Positions 32,571 to 42,030 of a stretch of 64,000 bases of DNA are shown piece by piece (the stretch's first letter is position 1; each line of letters begins with the position of its first letter). The notes under the pieces were generated by a model. The model did no database searches. It had not been told where the DNA came from and worked only from the letters and a program-made list of their open reading frames with translations. The position numbers and the translations under genes were made by a program. The DNA lies in IMG/VR virus record IMGVR_UViG_3300048589_001057, positions 1 through 64,000 of that record. One strand, 5' to 3'. The stretch comes from a virus.

Positions 32571-33310
32571 TGGAAGGCCTACAAAGCATACTTAAGAAAG
32601 TCCGTAAGTTTGGGTTAGAGTTTATAGGTTTATACTATTCCTCTTACCCTGCTTATGTTGTAAGTAGCCTAGACCCTCTTGGGCAAAACCGTTTACAAGT
32701 TATAATCCCAACTATCTTCGGGTATCCATCTTTACCCATGTGGGTTAGTTCAAAAGGGCTATCCCCAAGAGTACACAACTTACCCGGTATTGGGGAGTTA
32801 GTTTGGGTGGAATTCCTCCATGGCCGTTTAGAGAGTGGTATATGGTCATACTCTGGTCCCCTCAAAGGGGCTAAGCCAGAAGAATTTAAATCCGAAAAAG
32901 TATACGGCTTTAAATCACCAGGGGGTTATATGGTACTCATTGATGAAATAGATGAGACTATGTCCATGACCCACCCTTCAGGCCAATCGGTCATAATAAC
33001 TAAGGAATTTACTAAGATCACTTCTGAGGATATCCGCCTTACCCAGGAGGAAGTTGAAGAGAAAAGCCCTTTGGGGAATAGCCTAGACAATGATATCAAA
33101 TCCGCCCTTAGCAAATTGGAATCCCTACTGGGTGATTTAAGTACTTTTTCAACCACTCAAGCTGCCGTATCGGCAGGGCCACTAGAACCTTACAAGGTTG
33201 GCTATACTACTCTAAACACCAAAGCTCAATCCCTAAAATCCCAACTATCAAAAATCATCACCAAGTTCGAAGATGGCAGCCACCTATCTGATAAGGTAAA
33301 ACTGTCTTGA
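32570..33310 (+). CDS. Baseplate spike / OB-fold protein (gp5/VgrG-like)
   Basis: The N-terminal 100 residues carry an OB-fold pattern found in gp5, gpV and VgrG spikes: YPAYVVSSLDPLGQNRLQVI, then PMWVSSKGL, LPGIGELVWVEFLHGRLES and GIWSYSG. A short beta-prism-like stretch follows (YMVLIDEIDETMSMTHPSGQ, then VIITKEFTKITSED). The C-terminal 90 residues are helical. It forms the membrane-puncturing tip at the centre of the baseplate. No lysozyme domain is present, so peptidoglycan cutting must come from elsewhere. It starts at the last base of the hub gene. Confidence 0.75.
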   Translation: MEGLQSILKKVRKFGLEFIGLYYSSYPAYVVSSLDPLGQNRLQVIIPTIFGYPSLPMWVSSKGLSPRVHNLPGIGELVWVEFLHGRLESGIWSYSGPLKGAKPEEFKSEKVYGFKSPGGYMVLIDEIDETMSMTHPSGQSVIITKEFTKITSEDIRLTQEEVEEKSPLGNSLDNDIKSALSKLESLLGDLSTFSTTQAAVSAGPLEPYKVGYTTLNTKAQSLKSQLSKIITKFEDGSHLSDKVKLS

Positions 33311-33332
33311 ACAAGATTACCTCCTTAATAAT

Positions 33333-33725
33333 ATGCAAGCAACTAGTTTCTTAGGTAAAGGTTTAAGTTTCCCAGTGGTATTGGAAAATGGCAGTGCAAA
33401 GCTATCAGACCATTACATATTAATTGAGAGTTCCATAAAGACTATCCTATCTTGGCCTTTATACCAAAGATTCTTTAATCCTTACTTTGGGTCAAGGTTA
33501 TGGCAGTTACTTGGAGAGCCAAATGACTTAGTCCTGCATTCTCTAGTAAATACGTTTATAATAGAAGCACTTTCTTATTGGGAGAAACGTATTACTATAC
33601 TAGAATCTTCAATAGCTAGCCTAGAGGCAGATAAACTTATAGTTAATATAAGTTATAAAATAAAGAAATCTTCCGAGCTAAGGGAATTGGCATACACCTT
33701 TTACTTAAACACCTATGAATATTAA
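33333..33725 (+). CDS. Baseplate wedge protein gp25/W-like
   Basis: The 130-residue protein has the gp25/gpW layout: GLSFPVVLENGSAKLSDHYI, then an ESSIKTILSWPLYQRFFNPYFGS block (compare I-x-x-I-L-x-T-x-x-G-E-R-x-x-x-P-x-F-G-S-x-L), then a short helix with LLGEPND and a C-terminal beta strand pair. In contractile tails this protein starts sheath polymerisation from the baseplate. It overlaps the following gpJ-like gene by 11 bases, the same pairing seen in P2 (W-J). Confidence 0.8.
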   Translation: MQATSFLGKGLSFPVVLENGSAKLSDHYILIESSIKTILSWPLYQRFFNPYFGSRLWQLLGEPNDLVLHSLVNTFIIEALSYWEKRITILESSIASLEADKLIVNISYKIKKSSELRELAYTFYLNTYEY

Positions 33726-35415
33726 CAACCCTTGGGTAGGCTACCTCGATAGGTCCTTTTCAAATATCAAAGCCTCCGTACTTAAGCGACTCCGGGTATT
33801 AGCCCCAGAGATTACTGACTACTCAGAAAGTAACCCCCTGGTTATCCTAGTAAGTATTTTTTCTGGCATTACCGAAATGCTAAATTACTACATTGATAGC
33901 CAAGCCAGGGAAGTATTCTTGGCAACTGCCAGAAAGTTTGATTCCCTTATTAAACTGTCCAGGCTGGTAAATTACAGGATAAAAGCCAGTATATCGGCTT
34001 CAGTAGATTTAACCTTCACCACTTATGATAGTGATGGAGAAACTATAGTAGTTAATTCTACTCCCATAGTAATACCCATGAACACAGCCATAGCCACTTC
34101 CTCTGGGATTCAATACCTTACAACTAGAGAAGCTAAGATACTTCCTGGATTCTTTAATGTATCGGTCCCAGCAAGGCAAAGAGTAATTCATGGTATAACC
34201 AGTTTAGGGGTATCTACCGGTGCTGCAGATCAACAAATAGCCTTACCATTAGACTTTGAAGATGGGACTCTATATGTACAGGTTGGAGGCGTAACCTGGG
34301 ACTACAAAGAACATTTCGGGTTTTCATTACCAACCTCCCAACACTTCACGGTTATCATAGGGTTATCATATTCCCCATACTTATTGTTTGGGGATAATAT
34401 TCATGGGGCTATCCCAACAGCTGGAGCCACTATAGAAATCGCCTACCGGTCCACATCTGGTATTCGGGGTAGAGTACCGGCTCAGACATTAACTGAGATA
34501 GTTAGTACCTTAACCATCCCCTCGGGGGAGACCCAGATAGCTGAGATAGGGGTAACGAATATAAATGCCTCTGCTAGTGGCCTAGATGTTGAGTCTACTG
34601 AGTTACTCCGGAAGTCAATACCATTATCTATACGTACCTTGGACAGGGCAGTAACAGAACAAGATTATAATGATATTGCCAAGCTAGCACCTTCAGTGGA
34701 TAAAGCTAAAGTCTTTTTCAACTGTGGTAAGAAAGTAAAAATATATGTTGCCCCAATTGGTGGTGGTATAGCTTCGCTCCCTATGATGGCAGATATACTA
34801 GCTTTTATGAATGTAAGGAAGATGATCACTACTTTCATTGATATCCAAGCTGCCGGGGAAACTTATATTGGCATGGATATAGTGGCTACTTCTAGGTTTA
34901 GGATTAACACTCAGCTGACTGTATTGGATATGCAAAAAGCCTTGGTGGATGCCTACTCATCAGTTAATTCGGATATAAATAAGGCTATAAGAATATCCGA
35001 TATATATGCCTTACTCGATAATTTAGAGAGGGTAGATTACCTACAATTGGTAAACATATATTGGGTACCTTATGCTAGGCCTTATGATAGTGATCTTCAA
35101 CTAGATTGGGATAGAAAAACTTTACTTGGTTCTACCACTAAAATACTATGGCAATTGGTATACAATGGGTCAACCTTCCAATTATTCAGGGCTGGAGTAT
35201 TCATCACAGCTATAGCCATTGGAGTTCAGTACACCCACGAGAATTTACTGGAGATAACAATTAATTCATTACCTGCAGGAATAGCCTCAGGTAATAGATG
35301 GACTTTTTATACTTACCCTGTAAATCAGGATTTACAATTGGATGACTACACTGTCCCCAGGGTTTCTCCAGATTTACAATACATTGACATTTTAGTTAAC
35401 GAAGGAAATGGTTAA
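33715..35415 (+). CDS. Baseplate wedge protein gpJ/gp6-like
   Basis: The 566-residue protein shows the Baseplate_J organisation: an N-terminal helical region (LVILVSIFSGITEMLNYYID, then EVFLATARKFDSLIKLSRLV), a beta domain with IPMNTAIATSSGIQYLT, and the diagnostic stretch TIEIAYRSTSGIRGRVPAQT followed by GLDVESTELLRKSIPLSIRT and TEQDYNDIAKLAPSV. It makes the ring of wedges around the hub. Its last eight bases overlap the gpI-like receptor protein gene. Confidence 0.85.
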   Translation: MNINNPWVGYLDRSFSNIKASVLKRLRVLAPEITDYSESNPLVILVSIFSGITEMLNYYIDSQAREVFLATARKFDSLIKLSRLVNYRIKASISASVDLTFTTYDSDGETIVVNSTPIVIPMNTAIATSSGIQYLTTREAKILPGFFNVSVPARQRVIHGITSLGVSTGAADQQIALPLDFEDGTLYVQVGGVTWDYKEHFGFSLPTSQHFTVIIGLSYSPYLLFGDNIHGAIPTAGATIEIAYRSTSGIRGRVPAQTLTEIVSTLTIPSGETQIAEIGVTNINASASGLDVESTELLRKSIPLSIRTLDRAVTEQDYNDIAKLAPSVDKAKVFFNCGKKVKIYVAPIGGGIASLPMMADILAFMNVRKMITTFIDIQAAGETYIGMDIVATSRFRINTQLTVLDMQKALVDAYSSVNSDINKAIRISDIYALLDNLERVDYLQLVNIYWVPYARPYDSDLQLDWDRKTLLGSTTKILWQLVYNGSTFQLFRAGVFITAIAIGVQYTHENLLEITINSLPAGIASGNRWTFYTYPVNQDLQLDDYTVPRVSPDLQYIDILVNEGNG

Positions 35416-38188
35416 TTTTCAGGATTGGATATTTGAACAATTACCAGCTAGGTTTAAAGCCGAAGATACTTATGTGATTGGAGGTAAAGGTCTATTTCAG
35501 AGGTTCATAGAAGCTCATGGCTATTACCTTGATACCTATGTAACTCCAAAGATTGATAGCTTACTAGATTTGAATGATGTTATCACTACAGATTCAGCCT
35601 ACCTTGCATATATAGCTTGGTTTCTGGGTAATCCTCCAGATACCATTTACAATGAGGAACATTACCGCAGGTTACTAAGGTATATCATGGATATCAATAA
35701 GGTAAAGGGCACAGCTTTAGGCTATGAACTTTTCTTCCGTATCATGGGTATAGAGGTTACAGTTAATGAATTATCAGCTGATGGTTCTACATATGACTCG
35801 GGCCTTATTTATGATGATGGCCATTATTATGATAATAATTGCCCTCCATGTTCTGGCTATACCCTGGATATAGTTGACCCCAATGGTATTCTTGCTGACT
35901 TAGATACTGACCCTTTAATAACAGCTATGTTCTGGGCCATCATAAAATATCTTGAACCCATTAACGCCAGGCTAATCTCCTGGACTTACGGTAGTGGAAA
36001 TGAGCCTTTTTTAGCTACCTTAAGGATTGGGGAATACTATACTACTTCTCCCATAACAATAGGGAATAGCTCATATACCTACTACGATGAGGAATATAAT
36101 GAATTAACTTTACCTATGGAGGGAACCATAGATTGGGGTGACGGTTCTCCCGAGGAAGAATTAACTCCTTATATCTCCCACCAATACACTGAAGAGGGGG
36201 ATTTCCAGATAGCCATAAGGGGCCTTTGTCCACAGCTGGGAAGTACTCCCCAGATGCGTGATTGCCTGATAAGTGTTGATGATTTTGGGGATGTGGGTTT
36301 TAGGCAACTAGACTTTTCTGGATGCTATCTATTAGCTACTATCCCTAATCAAGCTGGGAAGTTGAAAGAAGCAGAATACCTAGCGGGTTTATTCGCTTGG
36401 TGCGAAGCTTTAGTAGGCCCAATTCCCGTGGGATTATTCCAGGGTTCTACTAAAGTACAAAACGGCCATGCTATTTTTTGGGGTTGCTCTAGTCTAACCG
36501 GAACTATCCCAGCTGACTTATTTAAAGATATGCCCTTATTGAATGATGCCCTTAATATGTTCTCTTTTTGTTCTAGTTTAACTGGTAGTATACCTGAAGA
36601 TTTGTTTAGGTATAATCCCTTAATCGTGTCATTTCCTGAAGCTTTCTCTGGTTGTTCTGGTTTAACTGGTTCTATACCTGCTGATTTGTTTAGATATAAT
36701 ACCTTAGTGGGAGATTCTGCATTTACTGGTACCTTCTATGGTTGTTCAGGTCTAACTGGCTCTATACCTGCTGATCTGTTTAGATATAATACATTAGCTA
36801 GGAGTATGAATGCCACTTTCTACGGCTGTTCAGGTTTAACCGGGAGTATACCTGAAGACCTCTTTAGGTATACTACTCAAATACAGGATTACCCTTTTTA
36901 TATCTTAGATGGGGATTATCACTATGCCGCCGGTTTCGCCGCCACTTTCCACGGCTGTTCAGGTTTAACGGGGAGTATACCAGTGGGGTTATTTAGATAT
37001 AATACTCTAGTAAATGTTCTAGCATTTTATGGTACATTCAATGGCTGTTCTGGTTTAACTGGTTCTATTCCAGTTGACTTATTCAGATATAATACCGGGG
37101 CTTCCCTTTGGGCGTTCAGGGAAACTTTTTCTGGGTGCTCAAGTTTAACTGGGGCTATACCTGAAGACTTATTCCTATATAATACTCTGGCTAGTGAATA
37201 TGGCTTTGCCAATACCTTCTATGGGTGCTCAAGTTTAACTGGGGCTATACCTGAGGGCTTATTTACGGCTAATACCCTAGTAAGTAATTGGGGTTTTTAT
37301 AGTACCTTCTATGGGTGCTCAAGTTTAACTGGGGGTATACCTGAAGGTCTGTTTAGGTATAATACCTTAGTAAGTGCTAATGGTTTTAGCCAAACTTTCA
37401 TGAACTGTAGTGGTTTAACTGGCTCTATACCTACTGACCTCTTTAGATATAATGTAAAAGCTGCGGCTAATGCTTTTCAGAGTACATTCCGGACTTGCTC
37501 AGGGTTAACAGGCTCAATCCCAGAAACTTTATTTAAAGACTGCACCTTAGCTAGTTCTGCGGCATTTCACACTACATTCCATGGCTGTTCTGGTTTAACT
37601 GGTAGTATCCCTGAAGACCTATTTAGGTATAACCCTCTTGGTACTGTTAGGGCATTCCATAGTACATTTTCCAGTTGTACTGGTTTAACAGGTTCTATAC
37701 CAGAAGGCCTCTTTAGGTATAATACTGGGGTATCTGCCGATGGGTTTAGAGAAACCTTCTATGGTTGTACTGGTTTAACAGGAACTATACCAGCTGACTT
37801 ATTTAGGTATAATACTCAGGTTAGTACTGGTGGCTTCTACCGAACTTTCTATGGTTGTACAGGTTTAACAGAGGCAGCTAATGGGTTATTTTATTATAAC
37901 TATTTGGTCACTTCTTTCTTTGGGGTCTTCAATGGATGTACTTCTCTCAAATTAAATTCAAACGTCTTTTTCCCACCAGGCCAAGAAAGTGTTTTCTTCT
38001 TGGGACGGGCGATGAACTTCTCTAATATGGTAAACCGGAGCACTTACTCTGGTGCCCCAGGGGTAGCCCCAGCATTATGGAATTGTTCCTTTAACCAAAC
38101 TATCATCACTACCGGCTGCTATGGTGGGGATGGTAACAACTCAACTTCCTTATCCAATTACGGTGACATCCCAGTGGGGTGGAAATAA
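35408..38188 (+). CDS. Tail protein I-like anchor fused to a BspA-like leucine-rich repeat domain
   Basis: The 926-residue protein has four parts. Residues 1-130 resemble P2 gpI/tail protein I (IFEQLPARFKAEDTYVIGG...FLGNPPDTIY...KGTALGYELFFRIMGIE), which anchors fibres to the wedge. At 200-275 there is a PKD-like beta domain (IDWGDGSPEEELTPYISHQYTE). Residues 320-870 hold about 16 repeats of the form F-x-x-C-S-G-L-T-G-S-I-P-x-D-L-F-R-Y-N, a degenerate BspA-like LRR (DUF285-type) with roughly 30 residues each. A short cap ends the chain. The repeat domain is probably the host-binding surface. The repeats are very similar at DNA level and therefore recombination-prone. Confidence 0.8.
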   Translation: MVNFQDWIFEQLPARFKAEDTYVIGGKGLFQRFIEAHGYYLDTYVTPKIDSLLDLNDVITTDSAYLAYIAWFLGNPPDTIYNEEHYRRLLRYIMDINKVKGTALGYELFFRIMGIEVTVNELSADGSTYDSGLIYDDGHYYDNNCPPCSGYTLDIVDPNGILADLDTDPLITAMFWAIIKYLEPINARLISWTYGSGNEPFLATLRIGEYYTTSPITIGNSSYTYYDEEYNELTLPMEGTIDWGDGSPEEELTPYISHQYTEEGDFQIAIRGLCPQLGSTPQMRDCLISVDDFGDVGFRQLDFSGCYLLATIPNQAGKLKEAEYLAGLFAWCEALVGPIPVGLFQGSTKVQNGHAIFWGCSSLTGTIPADLFKDMPLLNDALNMFSFCSSLTGSIPEDLFRYNPLIVSFPEAFSGCSGLTGSIPADLFRYNTLVGDSAFTGTFYGCSGLTGSIPADLFRYNTLARSMNATFYGCSGLTGSIPEDLFRYTTQIQDYPFYILDGDYHYAAGFAATFHGCSGLTGSIPVGLFRYNTLVNVLAFYGTFNGCSGLTGSIPVDLFRYNTGASLWAFRETFSGCSSLTGAIPEDLFLYNTLASEYGFANTFYGCSSLTGAIPEGLFTANTLVSNWGFYSTFYGCSSLTGGIPEGLFRYNTLVSANGFSQTFMNCSGLTGSIPTDLFRYNVKAAANAFQSTFRTCSGLTGSIPETLFKDCTLASSAAFHTTFHGCSGLTGSIPEDLFRYNPLGTVRAFHSTFSSCTGLTGSIPEGLFRYNTGVSADGFRETFYGCTGLTGTIPADLFRYNTQVSTGGFYRTFYGCTGLTEAANGLFYYNYLVTSFFGVFNGCTSLKLNSNVFFPPGQESVFFLGRAMNFSNMVNRSTYSGAPGVAPALWNCSFNQTIITTGCYGGDGNNSTSLSNYGDIPVGWK

Positions 38189-38433
38189 TAGCCTACGCCT
38201 ACATGCCTTCTTCGACTACGGAATTTCTAGTTTACTTTTCTATTAAGGAACTCTATGCTATAGTACTGGCCATCATAGGGTATACCTTTTTACTACTACA
38301 GTCCTATTTTAAGATTACGGCTACCATAAGAGCTTTGGCTAAAGCCCTTGAAATCCAGGCTGAGGATATTAGGGTTCTAGAACTTAAAGTAAGGGATTTA
38401 GAGCTAGCTTCGGCTAAAAATCACACAAAATAA
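38179..38433 (+). CDS. Small membrane and coiled-coil protein (84 aa)
   Basis: One hydrophobic helix at about residues 25-42 (LYAIVLAIIGYTFLLLQSYF) is followed by a charged coiled-coil-like helix (residues 50-78, LAKALEIQAEDIRVLELKVR). It starts inside the end of the receptor gene (10-base overlap); an internal Met at residue 9 (38203) would avoid the overlap. The pattern resembles small anchored proteins such as i-spanin or holin-type proteins located beside fibre genes, but function is unknown. Confidence 0.5.
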   Translation: MEIIAYAYMPSSTTEFLVYFSIKELYAIVLAIIGYTFLLLQSYFKITATIRALAKALEIQAEDIRVLELKVRDLELASAKNHTK

Positions 38434-38437
38434 CATT

Positions 38438-39802
38438 ATGAAACAGTTCACTTCTTTTCAAGCAGGCATTAATTCATTCCCTTTAAGCGAGGCTAGAATA
38501 GGCTTATTTAAAGCCGGTAGATATACGGGTTTTGACAGTATAATAGCTGGCCCAGCTGGGGCGGGTATCCCAATAACTTTGGGCCATTCAAGTGGGACTT
38601 TACCTTTCGTAGATTCCGATAACCTTATTGGTACTAGTCATGGGGTAGTATTAACCCCACAGGGGATAGTACTTAAAACTCCAGACACCTTTAATTTCAA
38701 TCTATCCTCCAACACTAACCTACCTATTAGGTATGATATACTGTATCTACAATATGACTGGTCAGAGGATGTAATGGGTGGGGCTTCTTTGCTGGGGGTA
38801 GTAGAGGGCACGGTATCAGGGGTAATACCGGCCCTCACTTCTCCAGCTACTCAGGTTATATTGGGGATAGTAACGGTACCAGAAGATGCCACCTTTGCTA
38901 ACCTAACCTATACCCCAGCCAGAGTCCCTCTCCCAGGTGGTGTAAACATAATAAATAATTTCCCCGAACTCGATGGAAGATACGCAAGATTAGCAGGGGG
39001 TAATCATTTCACAGGGGCTCAATCAGTTCAGGTACAAAACATTGGCTTAAACATAAGTAGCGGTAACCTTATCCTTACTGATTACTATCAAGGTAATACC
39101 TGGGTGGTTACTGGTGATAGTGTATCCACGTACCAGATATACGGGATTCTTGCCCATATATCTGGTACTAAGTTTGCTGTGGGAACCCGGTTAACTATCG
39201 TATTCAAGGCTATAGGCAACTCCCTGCTTTACCACGATACCTCTACACCAGCTGGACCTAAGTTTGACCTATCATTACTTCACCCAACAATATCTCCAGG
39301 CCAGGCTCTTAACATCAGGGCTGAACAGGTATATGAGTTTGAGCAAATGTCAACTGATAGGTGGGTATTAACTAATGCCGCCTCATTCATTACATCTAGT
39401 ATACAAACTCTAACCAATTCTGTATATCTATTACAACAATCTACTTATAAAAGTGGGGGTATAATAGACAGAGAGTTTGGAGTAACTTTATCAAACTTAG
39501 ACTATGAGCCATATGTCTTAAAAATTAATGGTATAGTCTATGTCCAGGTTTCCGTGGTATATGATGTTACGGTAGCACCTCCTAATGCTACTCCAATAGG
39601 GGTTGTCCCCGTAGGTTTTAGGCCATTATGGGAAGTACAGGGATTCGCTAAAGGTGAGACTTCCATGAATGAGTATATATTAATTGAGTATACCATTAAT
39701 CATACTGATGGCATACTCAAGGTTATCAATCGTACCTCAATAAATGACACTGGCCCAATAACCATACAATTCAATACCTCTTACCCATCAGTGGGATACT
39801 AA
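38438..39802 (+). CDS. Tail fibre / appendage protein
   Basis: The 454-residue protein is all beta with alternating short strands. It opens with a virion-attachment-like N-terminus (ARIGLFKAGRYTGFDSI). A middle section (VSGVIPALTSPATQVILGIV, then FPELDGRYARLAGGNHFTGA) contains the 'LDGRYARLAGG-x-HFTG' phrase common in phage fibre shafts. The C-terminus is a beta domain, QGFAKGETSMNEYILIEYTI. It is probably a short fibre that recognises the host. A bidirectional terminator follows. Confidence 0.7.
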   Translation: MKQFTSFQAGINSFPLSEARIGLFKAGRYTGFDSIIAGPAGAGIPITLGHSSGTLPFVDSDNLIGTSHGVVLTPQGIVLKTPDTFNFNLSSNTNLPIRYDILYLQYDWSEDVMGGASLLGVVEGTVSGVIPALTSPATQVILGIVTVPEDATFANLTYTPARVPLPGGVNIINNFPELDGRYARLAGGNHFTGAQSVQVQNIGLNISSGNLILTDYYQGNTWVVTGDSVSTYQIYGILAHISGTKFAVGTRLTIVFKAIGNSLLYHDTSTPAGPKFDLSLLHPTISPGQALNIRAEQVYEFEQMSTDRWVLTNAASFITSSIQTLTNSVYLLQQSTYKSGGIIDREFGVTLSNLDYEPYVLKINGIVYVQVSVVYDVTVAPPNATPIGVVPVGFRPLWEVQGFAKGETSMNEYILIEYTINHTDGILKVINRTSINDTGPITIQFNTSYPSVGY

Positions 39803-39815
39803 CTTAAAACACAAA

Positions 39816-39839
39816 AATGCCCGGGAAAACCCGGGCATT
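39816..39839. terminator. Bidirectional terminator between converging genes
   Basis: AATGCCCGGG (39816-39825) and CCCGGGCATT (39830-39839) form a perfect 10-bp stem with an AAAA loop. It lies between the plus-strand fibre gene (ends 39802) and the minus-strand gene (ends 39846) and separates the structural and replication halves. Confidence 0.85.
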
Positions 39840-39845
39840 AATGTG

Positions 39846-40481
39846 TTAGGATAAAGCTAACTCCTTAAAATTTTCTCTGGCCATATCAATGGCTTGCTTA
39901 ATCTCATTTCTGATATCCCTGATAAGATTACGGTTACTCGGGGTTACCTCTTCACCCAGGAATTGCAATATCAAATCCCCAGGTATCCTAGAATCTCGAT
40001 TCTTAAGTTTGGATAAAATAAAGAGGGGTGGATTTAATTGGATTTGAAGCAATTCCCAAGCTTCCCGGGAAAGAGTTTTTTGTAGGAATTCCATTGCTAG
40101 ATTAAAAAGTAATTCCTGGTTATCATCCCGATAATCCTCAGTGATATTAAACATAGATAGGTCTTCCAAATTAATGGTGTTAAGAGCAATAGCATTGTTA
40201 GCTTGATAGGATCTCCTTAATACCTTAAGCTTAAAGGTTTTTAAAGAGTTAATAATATAACCAAGTAATACCTGGTTATCCAGTTTACCAAAGTACTTGT
40301 TGAAAACAAAAATAAATTTGTCATCAAACCAACTTCGAAGTTCATCTTTGGTAACTCCAAAGCGGGACTCATCTATTTGGTAGATTAGTGATTCCCTTAG
40401 GTTGTGGGTTTTTTTGTAGAGTTCATTGAAGAGGGCTTGGTCATAGCCTTCTTGCATGGGGGTTAATCGATGAAGTTCCAT
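39846..40481 (-). CDS. Hypothetical helical protein (211 aa), possible sigma-like regulator
   Basis: The protein is nearly all helical. Residues 50-95 (WFDDKFIFVFNKYFGKLDNQ, LLGYIINSLKTFKLKVLRR) recall the core helices of sigma-factor region 2, and the C-terminal third (SKLKNRDSRIPGDLILQFLG then RNLIRDIRNEIKQ) could be a helix-turn-helix. This resembles phage sigma-like proteins such as T4 gp55 only loosely. It is the only minus-strand gene between the structural and replication modules and has a host-type -7 box on its strand (40529-40522), so it may be made early. Regulator status is a suggestion, not a proven call. Confidence 0.5.
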   Translation of the reverse strand: MELHRLTPMQEGYDQALFNELYKKTHNLRESLIYQIDESRFGVTKDELRSWFDDKFIFVFNKYFGKLDNQVLLGYIINSLKTFKLKVLRRSYQANNAIALNTINLEDLSMFNITEDYRDDNQELLFNLAMEFLQKTLSREAWELLQIQLNPPLFILSKLKNRDSRIPGDLILQFLGEEVTPSNRNLIRDIRNEIKQAIDMARENFKELALS

Positions 40482-40503
40482 GTTTTGGGAGGATTTAGGT
40501 TGT

Positions 40504-40529
40504 AACTATTAATTAATAATGCAAATATA
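40504..40529 (-). promoter_or_regulatory. Host-type promoter -7 box and leader, minus strand
   Basis: On the minus strand TATATTTG (40529-40522) matches the Bacteroidota -7 consensus TAnnTTTG and continues as CATTATTAATTAA. The same sequence occurs at 63937 onward, with one change at 60748 onward. It lies about 40 bases before the start at 40481. I see no clear TTTG -33 box. Confidence 0.6.
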
Positions 40530-40612
40530 AATAAATAAATGCATAAAATATACCCCATAGTAAAAAAGTTATTAACAAAGGCCTTAGTTAATATACTTAA
40601 AGCACTTGGTAA

Positions 40613-40627
40613 ACTATTAATAATTAA
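40613..40627 (+). promoter_or_regulatory. Leader motif variant ACTATTAATAATTAA
   Basis: A one-base variant of ACTATTAATAATAAA, eleven bases before the helicase start codon at 40639, at the head of the replication operon. The 157-base divergent spacer 40482-40638 carries this motif and the minus-strand -7 box and no gene. Confidence 0.5.
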
Positions 40628-40638
40628 TACTTTGGACT

Positions 40639-42030
40639 ATGGTTAAAGAAAAATTTACCTTTACCCCTGAATGGCAACTAGACTTGATCAACTATATTAC
40701 CTTAGACAGGGATGGGGCTAAAGCTTTAGAATTGATTATACCCGATTACTTTACTTTATTAGACCATGCCATCATAGTTCAAGCTTTGAAGGATTTCTAT
40801 AAAGTAGAGAAGAGGGTTCCCGGAAAAACCTTTTTAAAAGAGGAAGTACTTAAACTCCTAAGAACCCAGGACTACGTAAATACTTTTAATACCCAAGAGA
40901 AAAAGGATATCATAGATATCATCAATCACCTATACCAACCCATCAGGGATGGGGATATCATTCTGAGGGATACTGCCAAGTGGGCTTCTTATGTGGAATT
41001 AAAATCCGAGATTGAATCGGTTAACCTAATGAACTTCGAGGAGCATCAAGCTTTTTCTTCTCGGGTAATGAAAGCCATAAGTATAGGCAATCTACAGAAC
41101 CAATCCGCTACCGGGACTTTTCTTATCAAAGATATTGAGGAGAGACAACTTGCTAGGGCTAGTAATGAGATAGTCATCCCAACTCCTTTCCGACAAATTA
41201 ATAGGTTAACTAATGCTGGTGGGTACGAAAAGGGCAGTATCATAGTAATTCTGGATAGGCCTAAGAAAGCTAAGACAACTGTACTGGTGAATGTTGCTAA
41301 GGGCTACCTGAAGAGGAAAAAGAAAATATTTGTAGTTGACTTGGAGAATGGCCAAGACAGCTTAGCAATGAGGTTTGAGCAGTCTGTAGCTGGCATCTCT
41401 AAGTCAGAACTACTCTCCTCTAAGTATGATAAGTATGTAAAGAAGGTATTACGAAAATACCGTAGGCTAGGGGGAGAAATCTACATCCGAAGATTTCCAG
41501 CTTTCACCACAACTACCGCCCACCTGCAAGCTGAGATGGACTTAATGTACCAACTTCATGGTATAGTATTCACCGACCTGATTATTGATTATCCTGGTCT
41601 AATGGGGTCAATGTCGAAGAAGTCAGATGATACAGAGAGGATATCTGATGTATACGTGGACCTCACTAACCTCATCCTGGCTAATGGTATTGACCATACC
41701 TGGGTTGCCCACCATGTAGTAAGGGCTGCTGAGAAACGCATGGCCACAGTATACCAAGAAAATGATATCGCCAAATGTATTGATATAGTCAGGCACGTAC
41801 ATGCCCTTTATGGCTTAAACCGTAATGAAAGGGAAGAGGAAGAGGGGATATTGAGGATGGAGTTAATAGCTCAAAGGGATGGTCTCCCTCATGGAAGAGC
41901 CCTATTTAATTCCGACCTTACTACCCAAAGGGTGGATGAAATGACCAATGAGGAAGTAAGGAATTACCACCAGGTGAATGAGGAGTTAATTAAGAATATT
42001 GAAGAAGGCCAATATAAGGGGGATATGTAA
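40639..42030 (+). CDS. DnaB-like replicative helicase with altered P-loop
   Basis: The 463-residue protein has an N-terminal helical domain (1-170) and a RecA-like C-terminal domain. Core motifs are in order. GSIIVILDRPKKAKTTVL (about 199-216) stands at the P-loop, where DnaB has RPSMGKT, so GK is replaced by AK (Ala211, Lys212). IFVVDLENGQDSLAMRF corresponds to motif H1a. LIIDYPGLM is the Walker B strand, and WVAHHVVRAAEKR replaces the Q/R motif. It unwinds DNA ahead of the replisome with the primase encoded next to it. The genes abut directly. Confidence 0.8.
   Translation: MVKEKFTFTPEWQLDLINYITLDRDGAKALELIIPDYFTLLDHAIIVQALKDFYKVEKRVPGKTFLKEEVLKLLRTQDYVNTFNTQEKKDIIDIINHLYQPIRDGDIILRDTAKWASYVELKSEIESVNLMNFEEHQAFSSRVMKAISIGNLQNQSATGTFLIKDIEERQLARASNEIVIPTPFRQINRLTNAGGYEKGSIIVILDRPKKAKTTVLVNVAKGYLKRKKKIFVVDLENGQDSLAMRFEQSVAGISKSELLSSKYDKYVKKVLRKYRRLGGEIYIRRFPAFTTTTAHLQAEMDLMYQLHGIVFTDLIIDYPGLMGSMSKKSDDTERISDVYVDLTNLILANGIDHTWVAHHVVRAAEKRMATVYQENDIAKCIDIVRHVHALYGLNRNEREEEEGILRMELIAQRDGLPHGRALFNSDLTTQRVDEMTNEEVRNYHQVNEELIKNIEEGQYKGDM

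Noticed and set aside
36360-37960. Regular repeats as a possible CRISPR array
   Set aside because: The repeats are in frame inside a coding gene, units are about 90 bp with degenerate edges, and they translate to an LRR-like motif.
39846-40481. Firm call of a phage sigma factor
   Set aside because: The helix pattern is suggestive but no conserved sigma motif is clear; left as hypothetical with that note.
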